64,000 bases of DNA from Tritonibacter mobilis (GCF_001681715.1 NZ_LNWY01000005.1:434001-498000), one strand, 5' to 3'. Positions 31,575-40,316 are shown, counted from the first letter of the stretch. Translations and numbers: made by a program. Notes: generated by a model not told the origin, from the letters alone.

Positions 31575-32468
31575 ATGCCTAGAAAAGTAACAAAAGCTAT
31601 TTTCCCCGTGGCGGGCCTCGGCACGCGCTTCCTTCCGGCAACAAAATCGGTGCCAAAGGAGATTATGACTCTCGTTGACCGACCGCTGGTGCAATACGCA
31701 ATCGATGAGGCGCGTGCTGCTGGCATCAAGGAATTTATCTTTGTCACCTCGCGCGGCAAGGGCGCTCTCGAAGACTATTTTGACCACGCACCTGTTCTGG
31801 AGCAGGAACTTCGCAAAAAGGGCAAGGATGAGCTGCTCGAAGTTCTTAAATCTACCAACATGGATTCTGGTGCGATCGCCTATATCCGCCAGCACAAGGC
31901 GCTTGGTTTGGGGCACGCAGTATGGTGTGCCCGTCGCTTGATCGGAGATGAGCCTTTTGCTGTAATGCTGCCCGACGATGTGATTGCTGCAGAAAAACCC
32001 TGTTTGCAGCAGATGGTTGAGGCTTACGAGGAAACTGGCGGCAACATGGTTGCGGCGATGGAAGTCGCGCCGGAGAAAACCTCATCATACGGTATTCTGG
32101 ACGTCAAAGACAGCAACGACGCTGTGGTTTCGGTGAACGGGATGGTCGAAAAACCCAAGAGCGCAGACGCGCCCTCAAATCTTGCGGTGATCGGGCGTTA
32201 CATCCTGTCACCTTCGGTGCTGAATAACCTCAACAAGCGCAAACAGGGTGCCGGTGGTGAAATTCAGCTGACCGATGCAATCGCCGAGGATATTGCGCGC
32301 GACGTTCCGGTCTATGGCTATCGCTTTAATGGGCGCCGTTTTGACTGCGGTTCGAAATCCGGGTTCCTGCAGGCGACGGTTGCCTTTGCACTGGAGCGCG
32401 AAGAACTGCGTGATGACCTGATGGAGTATATCTCCACTGTGGTACCTTCACGCAGCGCTGCGGAATAA
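31575..32468 (+). CDS. galU: UTP-glucose-1-phosphate uridylyltransferase GalU
   Basis: Makes UDP-glucose from UTP and glucose-1-phosphate. The nucleotide-binding loop AIFPVAGLGTRFLPATKSVPKE is at the N-terminus, LPDDVI is the metal/base motif, and GGEIQLTDAI and the sugar-binding RRFDCGSKSGFL follow. Length 297 aa is standard. It feeds GalE, whose gene follows after a strong terminator, so the two may be separately transcribed. A GAGAG box precedes the ATG. Confidence 0.95.
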   Translation: MPRKVTKAIFPVAGLGTRFLPATKSVPKEIMTLVDRPLVQYAIDEARAAGIKEFIFVTSRGKGALEDYFDHAPVLEQELRKKGKDELLEVLKSTNMDSGAIAYIRQHKALGLGHAVWCARRLIGDEPFAVMLPDDVIAAEKPCLQQMVEAYEETGGNMVAAMEVAPEKTSSYGILDVKDSNDAVVSVNGMVEKPKSADAPSNLAVIGRYILSPSVLNNLNKRKQGAGGEIQLTDAIAEDIARDVPVYGYRFNGRRFDCGSKSGFLQATVAFALEREELRDDLMEYISTVVPSRSAAE

Positions 32469-32493
32469 GTGGCGCTTCACTCCCCGAATTTAG

Positions 32494-32522
32494 GCCCGCC
32501 CCTTTTGCGGGGCGGCTTTTTC
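32494..32522 (+). terminator. galU terminator
   Basis: CCGCCCC and GGGGCGG form a 7-bp stem around a TTTTGC loop, followed by CTTTTTC, just past the galU stop. Confidence 0.85.
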
Positions 32523-32565
32523 TTGAGCGTTCCTGACACAGATTTCATCTAGGAGGCAGGCGAGA

Positions 32566-33549
32566 GTGACCTATGTATTGGTGACGGGAGGAGCGGGCTA
32601 CATCGGCTCCCATGCGTGTAAGGCACTCAAACAGGCAGGCTATACGCCTGTCACATACGACAATTTGGTGACCGGCTGGCAGGATGCTGTCAAATTCGGC
32701 CCCTTTGAGCAGGGCGACTTGACGGATCGAACCCGCCTTGATGAAGTGTTTGCCCGCTATCAACCCGTTGCGGTCATGCACTTTGCCGCCCTCAGCCAAG
32801 TGGGCGAGGCGATGTCAGAGCCGGGGCGCTATTGGGCCAATAATGTTGGTGGCTCCTTGTGTTTGATCGAGGCGGCAGTTGCTGCCGGATGTCTGGATTT
32901 CGTCTTCTCCTCCACCTGTGCCACTTACGGCGAACATGACAATGTGGTGTTGGATGAAAACACGCCGCAACAGCCGCTGAATGCCTATGGAGCGTCAAAA
33001 CGCGCGGTTGAGGATATCCTGAGGGACTTCGAGGCCGCCTATGGGCTGCGCAGTGTGATCTTTCGCTATTTTAACGTGGCGGGTGCAGATCCGGAGGCCG
33101 AGGTCGGGGAATTCCATCAGCCAGAAACGCATTTGGTGCCACTGATGATCCAAGCCATAAAGGGCGAGCGCGCGGCGCTCACCGTATTTGGCACCGACTA
33201 TGACACGCCGGACGGCACCTGCATTCGTGATTATGTCCATGTTTGCGATTTGGTCGATGCTCATATCCTTGGTCTTAAATGGCTTGAGGAAGGCAAAGGC
33301 AGCCGTGTTTTCAATCTAGGCACCGGAAGCGGATTTTCCGTAAAGGAAGTGCTGTCGCATTCTCGGGCCGTTACCAACACCGAAGTGCCCCATGTGATTG
33401 GAGAGCGCCGCGCCGGTGATTGCACCAAACTGGTGTCCGGGTCTGTTCGCGCGGGTCATGAACTGGGCTGGGAGCCAAAACGCTCCACCCTGGATCAGAT
33501 GATTGCCGATGCGTGGCGCTGGCATCAAAGCGGCCATTACGAGCGTTAA
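32566..33549 (+). CDS. galE: UDP-glucose 4-epimerase GalE
   Basis: Interconverts UDP-glucose and UDP-galactose (extended short-chain dehydrogenase fold). VTGGAGYIGSHACKAL is the NAD loop, SSTCATYGEH and YGASKRAVED give the catalytic serine and YxxxK pair, and FRYFNVAGADPE is the substrate loop. Length is 327 aa from a GTG with AGGAGG 9 nt upstream. The next glycosyltransferase gene begins 1 bp after its stop, tying UDP-galactose supply to glycan assembly. Confidence 0.95.
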   Translation: MTYVLVTGGAGYIGSHACKALKQAGYTPVTYDNLVTGWQDAVKFGPFEQGDLTDRTRLDEVFARYQPVAVMHFAALSQVGEAMSEPGRYWANNVGGSLCLIEAAVAAGCLDFVFSSTCATYGEHDNVVLDENTPQQPLNAYGASKRAVEDILRDFEAAYGLRSVIFRYFNVAGADPEAEVGEFHQPETHLVPLMIQAIKGERAALTVFGTDYDTPDGTCIRDYVHVCDLVDAHILGLKWLEEGKGSRVFNLGTGSGFSVKEVLSHSRAVTNTEVPHVIGERRAGDCTKLVSGSVRAGHELGWEPKRSTLDQMIADAWRWHQSGHYER

Positions 33550-33550
33550 T

Positions 33551-34627
33551 ATGACTGCGCCGCAGCTGCCTCCGATCTCGCTTATGTCAGCCTATCGGCT
33601 GCGTATAAAGCGGCGGCGGTATCTGTGGCGTGCCTTTCGGGCACGTCGAGATCTGCGCTCCATTGCGGACAACACGGCCCATATTGCGCAAAATGATATC
33701 CTCGTCGTGGTTGTTTTGCGCAATGAGTCCCTACGCTTGCCTTATTTTCTGGACCACTACCGAAGACTTGGCGCGGCGCATTTTCTTGTGGTGGATAATG
33801 CCAGCGACGATGGCAGCTTCGCGCTGTTGCAACGCGAAGCACAGCGTGGGGACCTGTCTCTGTGGCAGGCGGATGGCAGCTATCGTGACAGCCGTTTTGG
33901 TCTGGATTGGTCAGGCTGGCTCTTGATGCATTTCGGTCATCGCCATTGGTGCCTCACCGTGGATGTGGATGAGTTGCTGGTTTACCCCGAGATGGACCAG
34001 ATGCCGCTCCCTATGTTGACCGACCGGCTTGAACAGATTGGGCAGACGGGGTTTGGCGCGTTGATGCTTGACCTCTACCCGAAAGGGCCATTGGGGGCGC
34101 AGGACTACCGCGCCGGACAGGATCCGACAGAGGTACTTCGGTGGTTTGACGAAGCCCCCTATCGCGCGGTGCGGCAGGCCCCGCAGGGCAACCTCTGGCT
34201 TCAGGGTGGCGCACGTGAGCGCGCGTTTTTTAGCAATACGCCCGAACGCAGTCCAACGCTGAACAAGATCCCCTTGATCCGCTGGCACTGGCGCTATGCC
34301 TATACCAATTCGACCCACGCGCTTTTGCCGCGGGCGTTAAACGCGCTCTATGATGGCGTAAAAGGGCAGCTGCCCTCAGGCGTATTGCTCCATACGAAGT
34401 TTCTACCCGAAGTGGTCGGAAAAGCGGCAGTTGAACGCAACCGCGCTGAACATTTCCACACACCGTCGATGTTTGACGGCTACTACACACAGATTGAAGC
34501 CCGACCCGACCTCTGGCACCCTGAGGCGCAGCAATACCGTACGCCGGAGCAACTGGCGGACCTGGGGCTTTGTCGGGGTTTTGACGAAGATGTCATAAGC
34601 CTACCCTCGCGGCGTAACCAATTCTAA
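33551..34627 (+). CDS. Glycosyltransferase, GT2-like (first of tandem pair)
   Basis: A 358-residue enzyme with a GT-A-like N-terminal half: VVLRNESLRLPYFLDHYRRL, the nucleotide-sugar region LVVDNASDDGS, and the DxD-type metal motif VDVDELLVYP. This pattern fits the Pfam 'Glyco_tranf_2_4' type also found in eukaryotic GT92-like proteins. Conserved downstream blocks are LDLYPKG, LNKIPLIRW, YAYTNSTHALLPR and LLHTKFL. The next gene shares all of these, so the two arose by tandem duplication. A basic N-terminal patch (RLRIKRRRYLWRAFRARR) may bind membrane. It is translated almost directly after galE, with no strong ribosome-binding site of its own. Confidence 0.8.
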   Translation: MTAPQLPPISLMSAYRLRIKRRRYLWRAFRARRDLRSIADNTAHIAQNDILVVVVLRNESLRLPYFLDHYRRLGAAHFLVVDNASDDGSFALLQREAQRGDLSLWQADGSYRDSRFGLDWSGWLLMHFGHRHWCLTVDVDELLVYPEMDQMPLPMLTDRLEQIGQTGFGALMLDLYPKGPLGAQDYRAGQDPTEVLRWFDEAPYRAVRQAPQGNLWLQGGARERAFFSNTPERSPTLNKIPLIRWHWRYAYTNSTHALLPRALNALYDGVKGQLPSGVLLHTKFLPEVVGKAAVERNRAEHFHTPSMFDGYYTQIEARPDLWHPEAQQYRTPEQLADLGLCRGFDEDVISLPSRRNQF

Positions 34628-34708
34628 ACGCATTGTTTCCTAATCGTGGACATGACATATTAATGCGAACTTGCGCGGGTTGAGGCGACCGGCGCCTGTA
34701 TCGGGGTC

Positions 34709-35752
34709 TTGGGGCAGATTCCGGAGAGCGGGGACACTGAATTGGGGCTTTGGGACTCTTACCGTATGCGGATCAGGCGCAAGCGCCGGCTTCTGCGTGC
34801 GTTAAGGAAATCTCGAAATTTACGTTGCGTGCAAAACAACACAGGTCGCATCCGTCCCGGTGATATTTTGCTCGTCTGCACCTTTCGCAACGAGCAGATC
34901 CGACTGCCTTACTTTCTGCAGTATTATCGCAGCCTCGGGGTGAATCACTTCCTGTTTATCGACAATGGGTCAAGCGACGGTGCGCAGGGCTATTTGTCGG
35001 GCATGGGAGACGTCTCTGTCTGGAATGCACGCGGCAGCTATAAGCGGGCCACTTTCGGCGTCGATTGGGTCAATGCGTTGTTGCGCAAATACGGCCATGA
35101 CCACTGGTGCCTTGTCGTCGACGCTGATGAGCTGTTCGTCTATCCGTTTTGCGATACGCGCCCGGTGCGCGCGCTGACAGATTGGCTGGACAGTTCGCAA
35201 ATTCGCAGCTTTTCCGCGATGCTTCTGGATGTCTATCCCAAGGGGCGCATTGACGAGGTGCCTTACCAGCCGGGGCAGGATCCGCTGGACATTGCCCATT
35301 GGTTCGACAGCGGAAATTACACGATCACGCGAAATGCGCGCTACGGCAACCTGTGGATACAGGGTGGCCCGCGTGCGCGGGTGTTTTTTGCTGACCGACC
35401 TAAGCTAGCACCTGCGCTGAATAAAATCCCATTGGTCAAATGGGATCGTCGCTACGCCTATGTCAGCTCGACCCATATGCTTTTGCCGCGTGGTCTCAAT
35501 CAGGTTTATGAAACCGATGGCGGCGAAAAAGCCAGCGGCATCCTGATGCACACGAAATTCCTCAACACTTTCACCGCCAAGGCCGAAGAGGAACTCAAAC
35601 GCCGACAGCATTACGCGGGCTCCATTGAATATACGGCCTACGCCAAAACAGCCGACGCCGCGCCTGAGCTGTGGTGCAAGTGGAGCGAAAAATACATCAA
35701 CTGGCGCCAGTTGGAGATCCTCGGCCTGATGTCCAAAGGGAACTGGGCATGA
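34709..35752 (+). CDS. Glycosyltransferase, GT2-like (second of tandem pair)
   Basis: A 347-residue paralogue of the preceding gene. It has the same order of motifs: CTFRNEQIRLPYFLQYYRSL, LFIDNGSSDG, VDADELFVYP, LDVYPKG, LNKIPLVKW, YAYVSSTHMLLPR and LMHTKFL. The start is uncertain. A TTG at 34709 keeps the N-terminal SYRMRIRRKRR region that aligns with the paralogue, while an ATG at 34766 would cut into it. A weak promoter-like pair (TTGTTT, 17 bp, CATATT) lies in the 81-bp gap upstream. Its stop overlaps the next start (ATGA). Confidence 0.8.
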   Translation: MGQIPESGDTELGLWDSYRMRIRRKRRLLRALRKSRNLRCVQNNTGRIRPGDILLVCTFRNEQIRLPYFLQYYRSLGVNHFLFIDNGSSDGAQGYLSGMGDVSVWNARGSYKRATFGVDWVNALLRKYGHDHWCLVVDADELFVYPFCDTRPVRALTDWLDSSQIRSFSAMLLDVYPKGRIDEVPYQPGQDPLDIAHWFDSGNYTITRNARYGNLWIQGGPRARVFFADRPKLAPALNKIPLVKWDRRYAYVSSTHMLLPRGLNQVYETDGGEKASGILMHTKFLNTFTAKAEEELKRRQHYAGSIEYTAYAKTADAAPELWCKWSEKYINWRQLEILGLMSKGNWA

Positions 35753-37449
35753 GTAACGTCGGCGTCATCATGCTGGTGCACACGGCTTTGGACCGCGCGG
35801 AACAGGTTGTGCGGCATTGGACGGCCTCAGGCTGCCCCGTGGTATTGCATGTAGACCGACAGGTAGACCGAAAGGTGTTTCAGGCGTTTTGCGCGCGCCT
35901 GAAGAACGATCCATTGGTACGGTTTTCACGCCGTCATCGCTGCGAATGGGGCACATGGGGGATCGTCGAAGCCTCTCAATGTGCGTCTGAGTTAATGCTT
36001 TCAGAGTTTGCTGATGTGGATCATGTCTACTTGGCATCCGGTTCTTGCTTGCCTTTGCGCCCCGTTCAGGAATTGCAGACCTATCTGGCAGCACGGCCTG
36101 ATATCGACTTTATCGAGAGCGCCACAACTGCGGATGTCCCTTGGATCGTGGGCGGTCTCAGCACTGAACGCTTTACCTTGCGGTTCCCGTTCTCGTGGAA
36201 AAAACGCCGCAGATTGTTTGACGGCTATGTGCGGTTGCAACGTAGGCTGAAACTGCGCCGCCGTATCCCAGCCGGGCTGGTACCGCATATGGGAAGCCAA
36301 TGGTGGTGCCTAACCCGTCGCACCCTCACGGCTATTCTCACAGATGCGGACCGGGCGCGATATGACGCCTATTTTCGCCACGTCTGGATACCGGACGAGA
36401 GCTACTATCAGACCCTCGCACGCCTGCATTCCGACAATATCGAGAGCCGTTCCCTGACGCTGTCGAAATTTGACTATCAGGGCAAACCGCATGTTTTTTA
36501 CGACGACCATTTGCAATTGTTGCGTCGCTCGGATTGCTTTGTCGCGCGCAAGATCTGGCCCCATGCGGAGCGGCTTTATCAGGCGTTCCTGTCGCCCACA
36601 GCCGCCGATATCAACCGCACCGAACCAAATCCGGGCAAGATCGACCGGATCTTTGCCAAGGCGGTAGAGCGGCGCACGCGGGGGCGTAAGGGCCTCTATA
36701 TGCAGAGCCGCTACCCCGCAAAAGGAGTTGAAAATCAACAGACCTGCGGGGCCTATTCGATGTTTCAGGGCTTCTCAGAGCTGTTTGAAGACTTTGAAAG
36801 CTGGCTTGCACGCGCCACGGGTGCACGGGTGCATGGTCATCTCTTCGCCCCAGAGCGGGCAGAGTTTTCCGGCGGACAGAAATTGTTCAATGGCTGTCTC
36901 AGTGACAGTGCATTGCACCGCGACCGCAATCCACAAAGCTTTCTCACCAATTTGATCTGGAACACCCGGGGCGAACGTCAGTGTTTTCAGTTTGGCCCAC
37001 GCGACACTCAGGCGGCCAACTGGTTCATTGCGCAGGACAGCAATGCGCAAATCTCGGTGATTTCCGGGGCGTGGTCTGTGTCGTTGTTCAAGACCAATCG
37101 CAGCTTTGCGGATCTACGTCGTGAGGCGGCTAAGTTGCAGCGAATTGAAGCGGAGCATCTGAAAATCCTGCGCGGACGCTGGACCAACGCGCGTATTCGG
37201 GTCTGGAGTATGGCGGAGTTCATTGAGGCCCCGATGGAGAACCTGCAAACTATTATTGATGAAATCGGTCCAATCTCGCGCAGCCATATCGCAGAGGCTC
37301 CGCGTATGGTGGATCTGACCGGCTTTGGCCAGTTTCTGCAAAACCTGAAAAATCAGGGAATGCATCCCTATCTGATGGGCGATTTCCCCACCACACCCGC
37401 ACCGGCGCGCCCTGCGCGCCCGATGCGCAAAACCTATGTTGTGAAGTAG
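35749..37449 (+). CDS. Core-2/I-branching-type (GT14) glycosyltransferase with uncharacterised C-terminal domain
   Basis: A 566-residue protein. The first about 260 residues resemble the beta-1,6-N-acetylglucosaminyltransferase (core-2/I-branching) family: VGVIMLVHTALDRAEQVV, HVYLASGSCLPLRP, GSQWWCLTR and the catalytic-type IPDESYYQTL. The remaining about 280 residues (from roughly LYMQSRYPAKG) match no domain I can name with confidence. They include SMFQGFSELFEDFESWLARA and WNTRGERQCFQFGPRD. I recall Rhodobacterales-restricted domains of unknown function in this position, but could not check. The frame opens 26 codons earlier; ATG at 35749 overlaps the previous stop. Confidence 0.8.
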   Translation: MSNVGVIMLVHTALDRAEQVVRHWTASGCPVVLHVDRQVDRKVFQAFCARLKNDPLVRFSRRHRCEWGTWGIVEASQCASELMLSEFADVDHVYLASGSCLPLRPVQELQTYLAARPDIDFIESATTADVPWIVGGLSTERFTLRFPFSWKKRRRLFDGYVRLQRRLKLRRRIPAGLVPHMGSQWWCLTRRTLTAILTDADRARYDAYFRHVWIPDESYYQTLARLHSDNIESRSLTLSKFDYQGKPHVFYDDHLQLLRRSDCFVARKIWPHAERLYQAFLSPTAADINRTEPNPGKIDRIFAKAVERRTRGRKGLYMQSRYPAKGVENQQTCGAYSMFQGFSELFEDFESWLARATGARVHGHLFAPERAEFSGGQKLFNGCLSDSALHRDRNPQSFLTNLIWNTRGERQCFQFGPRDTQAANWFIAQDSNAQISVISGAWSVSLFKTNRSFADLRREAAKLQRIEAEHLKILRGRWTNARIRVWSMAEFIEAPMENLQTIIDEIGPISRSHIAEAPRMVDLTGFGQFLQNLKNQGMHPYLMGDFPTTPAPARPARPMRKTYVVK

Positions 37450-37453
37450 TCAG

Positions 37454-38890
37454 ATGCCCGGCAGTTTTACCTCCTTTGTGGTGCTTGCAGAGATGCGCAC
37501 CGGTTCGAATTTTCTCGAGGCGAACCTCAATGCGCTTGAGGGGGTGACTTGCCATGGCGAGGCGTTTAACCCGCATTTCATCGGCTACCCCAATTCCACA
37601 GAGATCCTTGGTATCTCGCAACAGCGGCGCGAGGATGACCCGCACCAGCTTTTGGCGGCGATCCGTGATGACGCAGACCTAGGTGGATTTCGCTATTTTC
37701 ATGATCACGATCCCCGCATCCTTGATACGATCCTTGATGATCCGCAGGTGGCAAAGATCATCCTGACCCGTAATCCGCTCGATAGTTATGTGTCGTGGAA
37801 GATCGCGCAGGCCACAGGGCAGTGGAAGCTTACCAATGTTAAGCGGCGCAAAGATGCCAAAGCCATATTTGATACAGAGGAATTTGGCGAACATGTAGAT
37901 CGGCTGCAGGAGTTTCAGGTCGCTGTGTTGAACCATCTGCAGCGCAGTGGCCAGACCGCGTTTTATATCGCTTATGAGGATCTTCAGGACCTTGATGTAA
38001 TGAACGGGTTGGCGGCGTGGCTGGGGGTTCCTGCGCGCTTAGATGCGCTGGATGACAAGCTAAAACGCCAGAACCCGGCGCCAGTGATCTCTAAAGTCAA
38101 AAACCCGGACGAAATGATCGGTGCGCTTTCGGGAATGGATCGGTTTAACCTGACACGCACCCCGAATTTTGAACCGCGCCGTGGGCCTGCAGTTCCGGGA
38201 TATGTCGCGGGTGTGGTAACGCCGATCCTCTATATGCCCGTCCGCAATGGTCTGGAGACGCATGTGACCAACTGGATGGGTGGGCTTGATAAAGTTTCTG
38301 CTGATGGGCTGATCACCGGGATGAACCAAAAGCAGTTGCGGCAATGGCGACATAGCAACCCGGGCTATCGCAGCTTTACCGTGGTGCGTCACCCTTTGGC
38401 GCGTGCGCATGATGTCTTTTGCACCAAGATCCTGTCGCGCGGTCCGGGCACGATGAAACAGATCCGAAATACGCTGCGGCGGCAGTTTAATCTCGAGATC
38501 CCGCAGGAAAACCCGGATGAGAGCTATACCCGCCCGATGCATCGTGCCGCGTTCGAGCAGTTCCTGACCTTTCTCAAGGCCAATCTCGCGGGGCAGACTG
38601 CGATCAGAGTGGACGCGCGCTGGGCCAGTCAGGCGCAGATTATCAGCGGTTTTGCAGACCTTGGTGCTCCCGATCTGATCCTGCGTGAGGATGAACTGGT
38701 AGAGGATTTACCGTGGCTGGCACGCAAGCTCGGACGAATGGCTCCGGGCGATGTGCCACCTGTGCCTGATGATCGGCCCATTGCGCTTGCTGATATCTAT
38801 GATGAAAAGCTCGAAGCTCTCTGTCGCGCGGTTTATGCGCGCGACTATCTGACCTTCGGTTTTGAGGATTGGGCACGACCCGAGGGCTGA
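37454..38890 (+). CDS. Two-domain sulfotransferase
   Basis: A 478-residue protein with two sulfotransferase-like halves. The N-terminal half has the 5'-phosphosulfate loop VLAEMRTGSNFLEANL and the 3'-phosphate motif IILTRNPLDSYVSWKIA, as in NodH/Stf0-type enzymes. The C-terminal half has SFTVVRHPLARAHDVFCTKIL, resembling the 3'-phosphate motif of membrane-type (Sulfotransfer_2) enzymes. Its 5' loop (ILYMPVRNGLETHVTNW) lacks the usual KxGSTS pattern and may be degenerate. It probably transfers sulfate from PAPS to a glycan built by the upstream transferases. It begins 4 bp after the GT14 stop and is last in the cluster. Confidence 0.78.
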   Translation: MPGSFTSFVVLAEMRTGSNFLEANLNALEGVTCHGEAFNPHFIGYPNSTEILGISQQRREDDPHQLLAAIRDDADLGGFRYFHDHDPRILDTILDDPQVAKIILTRNPLDSYVSWKIAQATGQWKLTNVKRRKDAKAIFDTEEFGEHVDRLQEFQVAVLNHLQRSGQTAFYIAYEDLQDLDVMNGLAAWLGVPARLDALDDKLKRQNPAPVISKVKNPDEMIGALSGMDRFNLTRTPNFEPRRGPAVPGYVAGVVTPILYMPVRNGLETHVTNWMGGLDKVSADGLITGMNQKQLRQWRHSNPGYRSFTVVRHPLARAHDVFCTKILSRGPGTMKQIRNTLRRQFNLEIPQENPDESYTRPMHRAAFEQFLTFLKANLAGQTAIRVDARWASQAQIISGFADLGAPDLILREDELVEDLPWLARKLGRMAPGDVPPVPDDRPIALADIYDEKLEALCRAVYARDYLTFGFEDWARPEG

Positions 38891-38910
38891 AACCTGAACA
38901 GGTCGCCGAT

Positions 38911-39375
38911 CTAAGCGGCCTGAACCGACTGACTCTCAGTGAGAATAGTATGTAAGGTCGCCGGGTCCGGGTTGGCCCGCAATTTGGTGCAAAAGCTCTG
39001 CTCACGTAGGGTCCGTGACACCAAAGCAAGGGCTTTCAGGTGCTCAACACCCGCATCTACCGGTGCGAGCAGGGCAAAGACAATATCTACGGGTTGGCGA
39101 TCCACCGCGCCGAAATCCAGTGGTTTTTCCAAGGAAATAAAGACACCAACAACGCGGTCAATCCCGTCGAGGCGCGCGTGGGGCAGGGCGACGCCATGTC
39201 CCACACCGGTTGGTCCGAGGCTCTCTCGATCGAGAAGCGCTTCGACAGTAAGTTGGGCTTTTAACCCGTAGGCTGCTTGCGCAACTTCAGCCACTTCCTG
39301 AAACAGGCGCTTTTTGCTCGACGCCGCTCCGATAACACGGACGGCCTCCTGCTTGAGGATGTTCGAAATCTGCAT
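38911..39375 (-). CDS. ptsN: PTS nitrogen-regulatory EIIA (PtsN)
   Basis: EIIA-Ntr phosphocarrier of the nitrogen PTS, 154 aa. The phospho-accepting histidine is H66 in GHGVALPHARLD; the fructose/mannitol EIIA fold is complete. GGAG is 8 nt from the ATG at 39375 but only 2 nt from a GTG two codons earlier, so the ATG is chosen. It follows hpf with a hairpin between, the usual proteobacterial pairing, and converges with the sulfotransferase. Confidence 0.93.
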   Translation of the reverse strand: MQISNILKQEAVRVIGAASSKKRLFQEVAEVAQAAYGLKAQLTVEALLDRESLGPTGVGHGVALPHARLDGIDRVVGVFISLEKPLDFGAVDRQPVDIVFALLAPVDAGVEHLKALALVSRTLREQSFCTKLRANPDPATLHTILTESQSVQAA

Positions 39376-39396
39376 TGCCACTGCTCCATTCGGGGT

Positions 39397-39421
39397 GAAG
39401 GGGCCTTATCCTGGCCCCTTC
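39397..39421 (-). other. Intercistronic hairpin between hpf and ptsN
   Basis: GAAGGGGCC and GGCCCCTTC form a perfect 9-bp stem with a 7-nt loop in the 55-bp gap. There is no T tract, so partial termination or mRNA processing is the likely effect. Confidence 0.6.
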
Positions 39422-39430
39422 GCAATTCAA

Positions 39431-39994
39431 TCAGGGATCGATCCAGCCGATGTTGCCATCTTCGCGCCGATACACCACGTTCAGTCCGTCTTTACCTTCG
39501 TTGCGGAACACCAGAACGGGAGAGCCAGCAAGCTCCATCTGCATGACGGCCTCACCCACCGACAGCGATGGGATCTTGGTTTCCATCTCCGCCACGATAA
39601 TGGGCTGCAGCGAGTCCGGCTCCACGTCGGATTCCACTTCTTCAGACGCGAGGATATACGAGCTAGCCCCCATAAGTTCAACCGGCTCGGCCCGATCGCG
39701 GTGATGGTCCTTCAACCGCCGCTTGTAACGGCGTAGCTGTTTGTCCATCTTTTCAAGGCAGGCCTCAAAAGACGCATAGATCTCAGTAGCATGAGCCTTT
39801 GCCTGACAGGTAAGCCCGGTGGACAGGTGCACGATTGCTTCGCAGACAAATTCATGCGCGTTGCGGGAGAAAACGACCTGAGCATCAGTCGGTCGGCCTG
39901 CGTATTTCTCCAAGACCGCACTTAGCTCCGTCTCTACGTGAGTTTGCAGAGATTCGCCGATGTCGATCTGTTTTCCGCTGACTTTGTAACGCAT
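39431..39994 (-). CDS. hpf: Ribosome hibernation promoting factor, long form
   Basis: A 187-residue long-form HPF that inactivates ribosomes and promotes 100S dimers. The N-terminal ribosome-binding domain (MRYKVSGKQIDIGESLQTHV to DKQLRRYKRRLKDHH) is followed by a linker and the C-terminal dimerisation domain (VFRNEGKDGLNVVYRREDGN). AGGAG precedes the ATG at 39994, although the frame is open 67 codons further. The 322-bp gap upstream has no rpoN, which usually sits here. That gap holds TATAAT on the minus strand (40282-40287), probably a promoter, and a small CCCGAAATCGGG hairpin near 40111. Confidence 0.93.
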   Translation of the reverse strand: MRYKVSGKQIDIGESLQTHVETELSAVLEKYAGRPTDAQVVFSRNAHEFVCEAIVHLSTGLTCQAKAHATEIYASFEACLEKMDKQLRRYKRRLKDHHRDRAEPVELMGASSYILASEEVESDVEPDSLQPIIVAEMETKIPSLSVGEAVMQMELAGSPVLVFRNEGKDGLNVVYRREDGNIGWIDP

Positions 39995-40316
39995 GTGATC
40001 TCCTTTTTGTGTTGCCTGGGTCCGCACAGCAGGGTGCGAAGTGTGTGCACAGTCTGTTTCAGGATCGCCAGGAAGGATGGGCACAATGTGCAGCATGCAG
40101 AAAGCGGTACCCCGAAATCGGGATTGCCAGGTAGACTGCAGCGGGTTGCACATGTGCCATACGTCAATTCGATGACAAAGCCCGCACGGAGTCAATGCAA
40201 TTCAGCGTGCATTTTGCGGGGGTAGACAACTTGTCGGCGAGCCCTCGCCAAATGAGAGCGTTAAGTGATCGTATGACCACCATTATATGCCCAAAGACCA
40301 GTGGACACAGCCAAGG

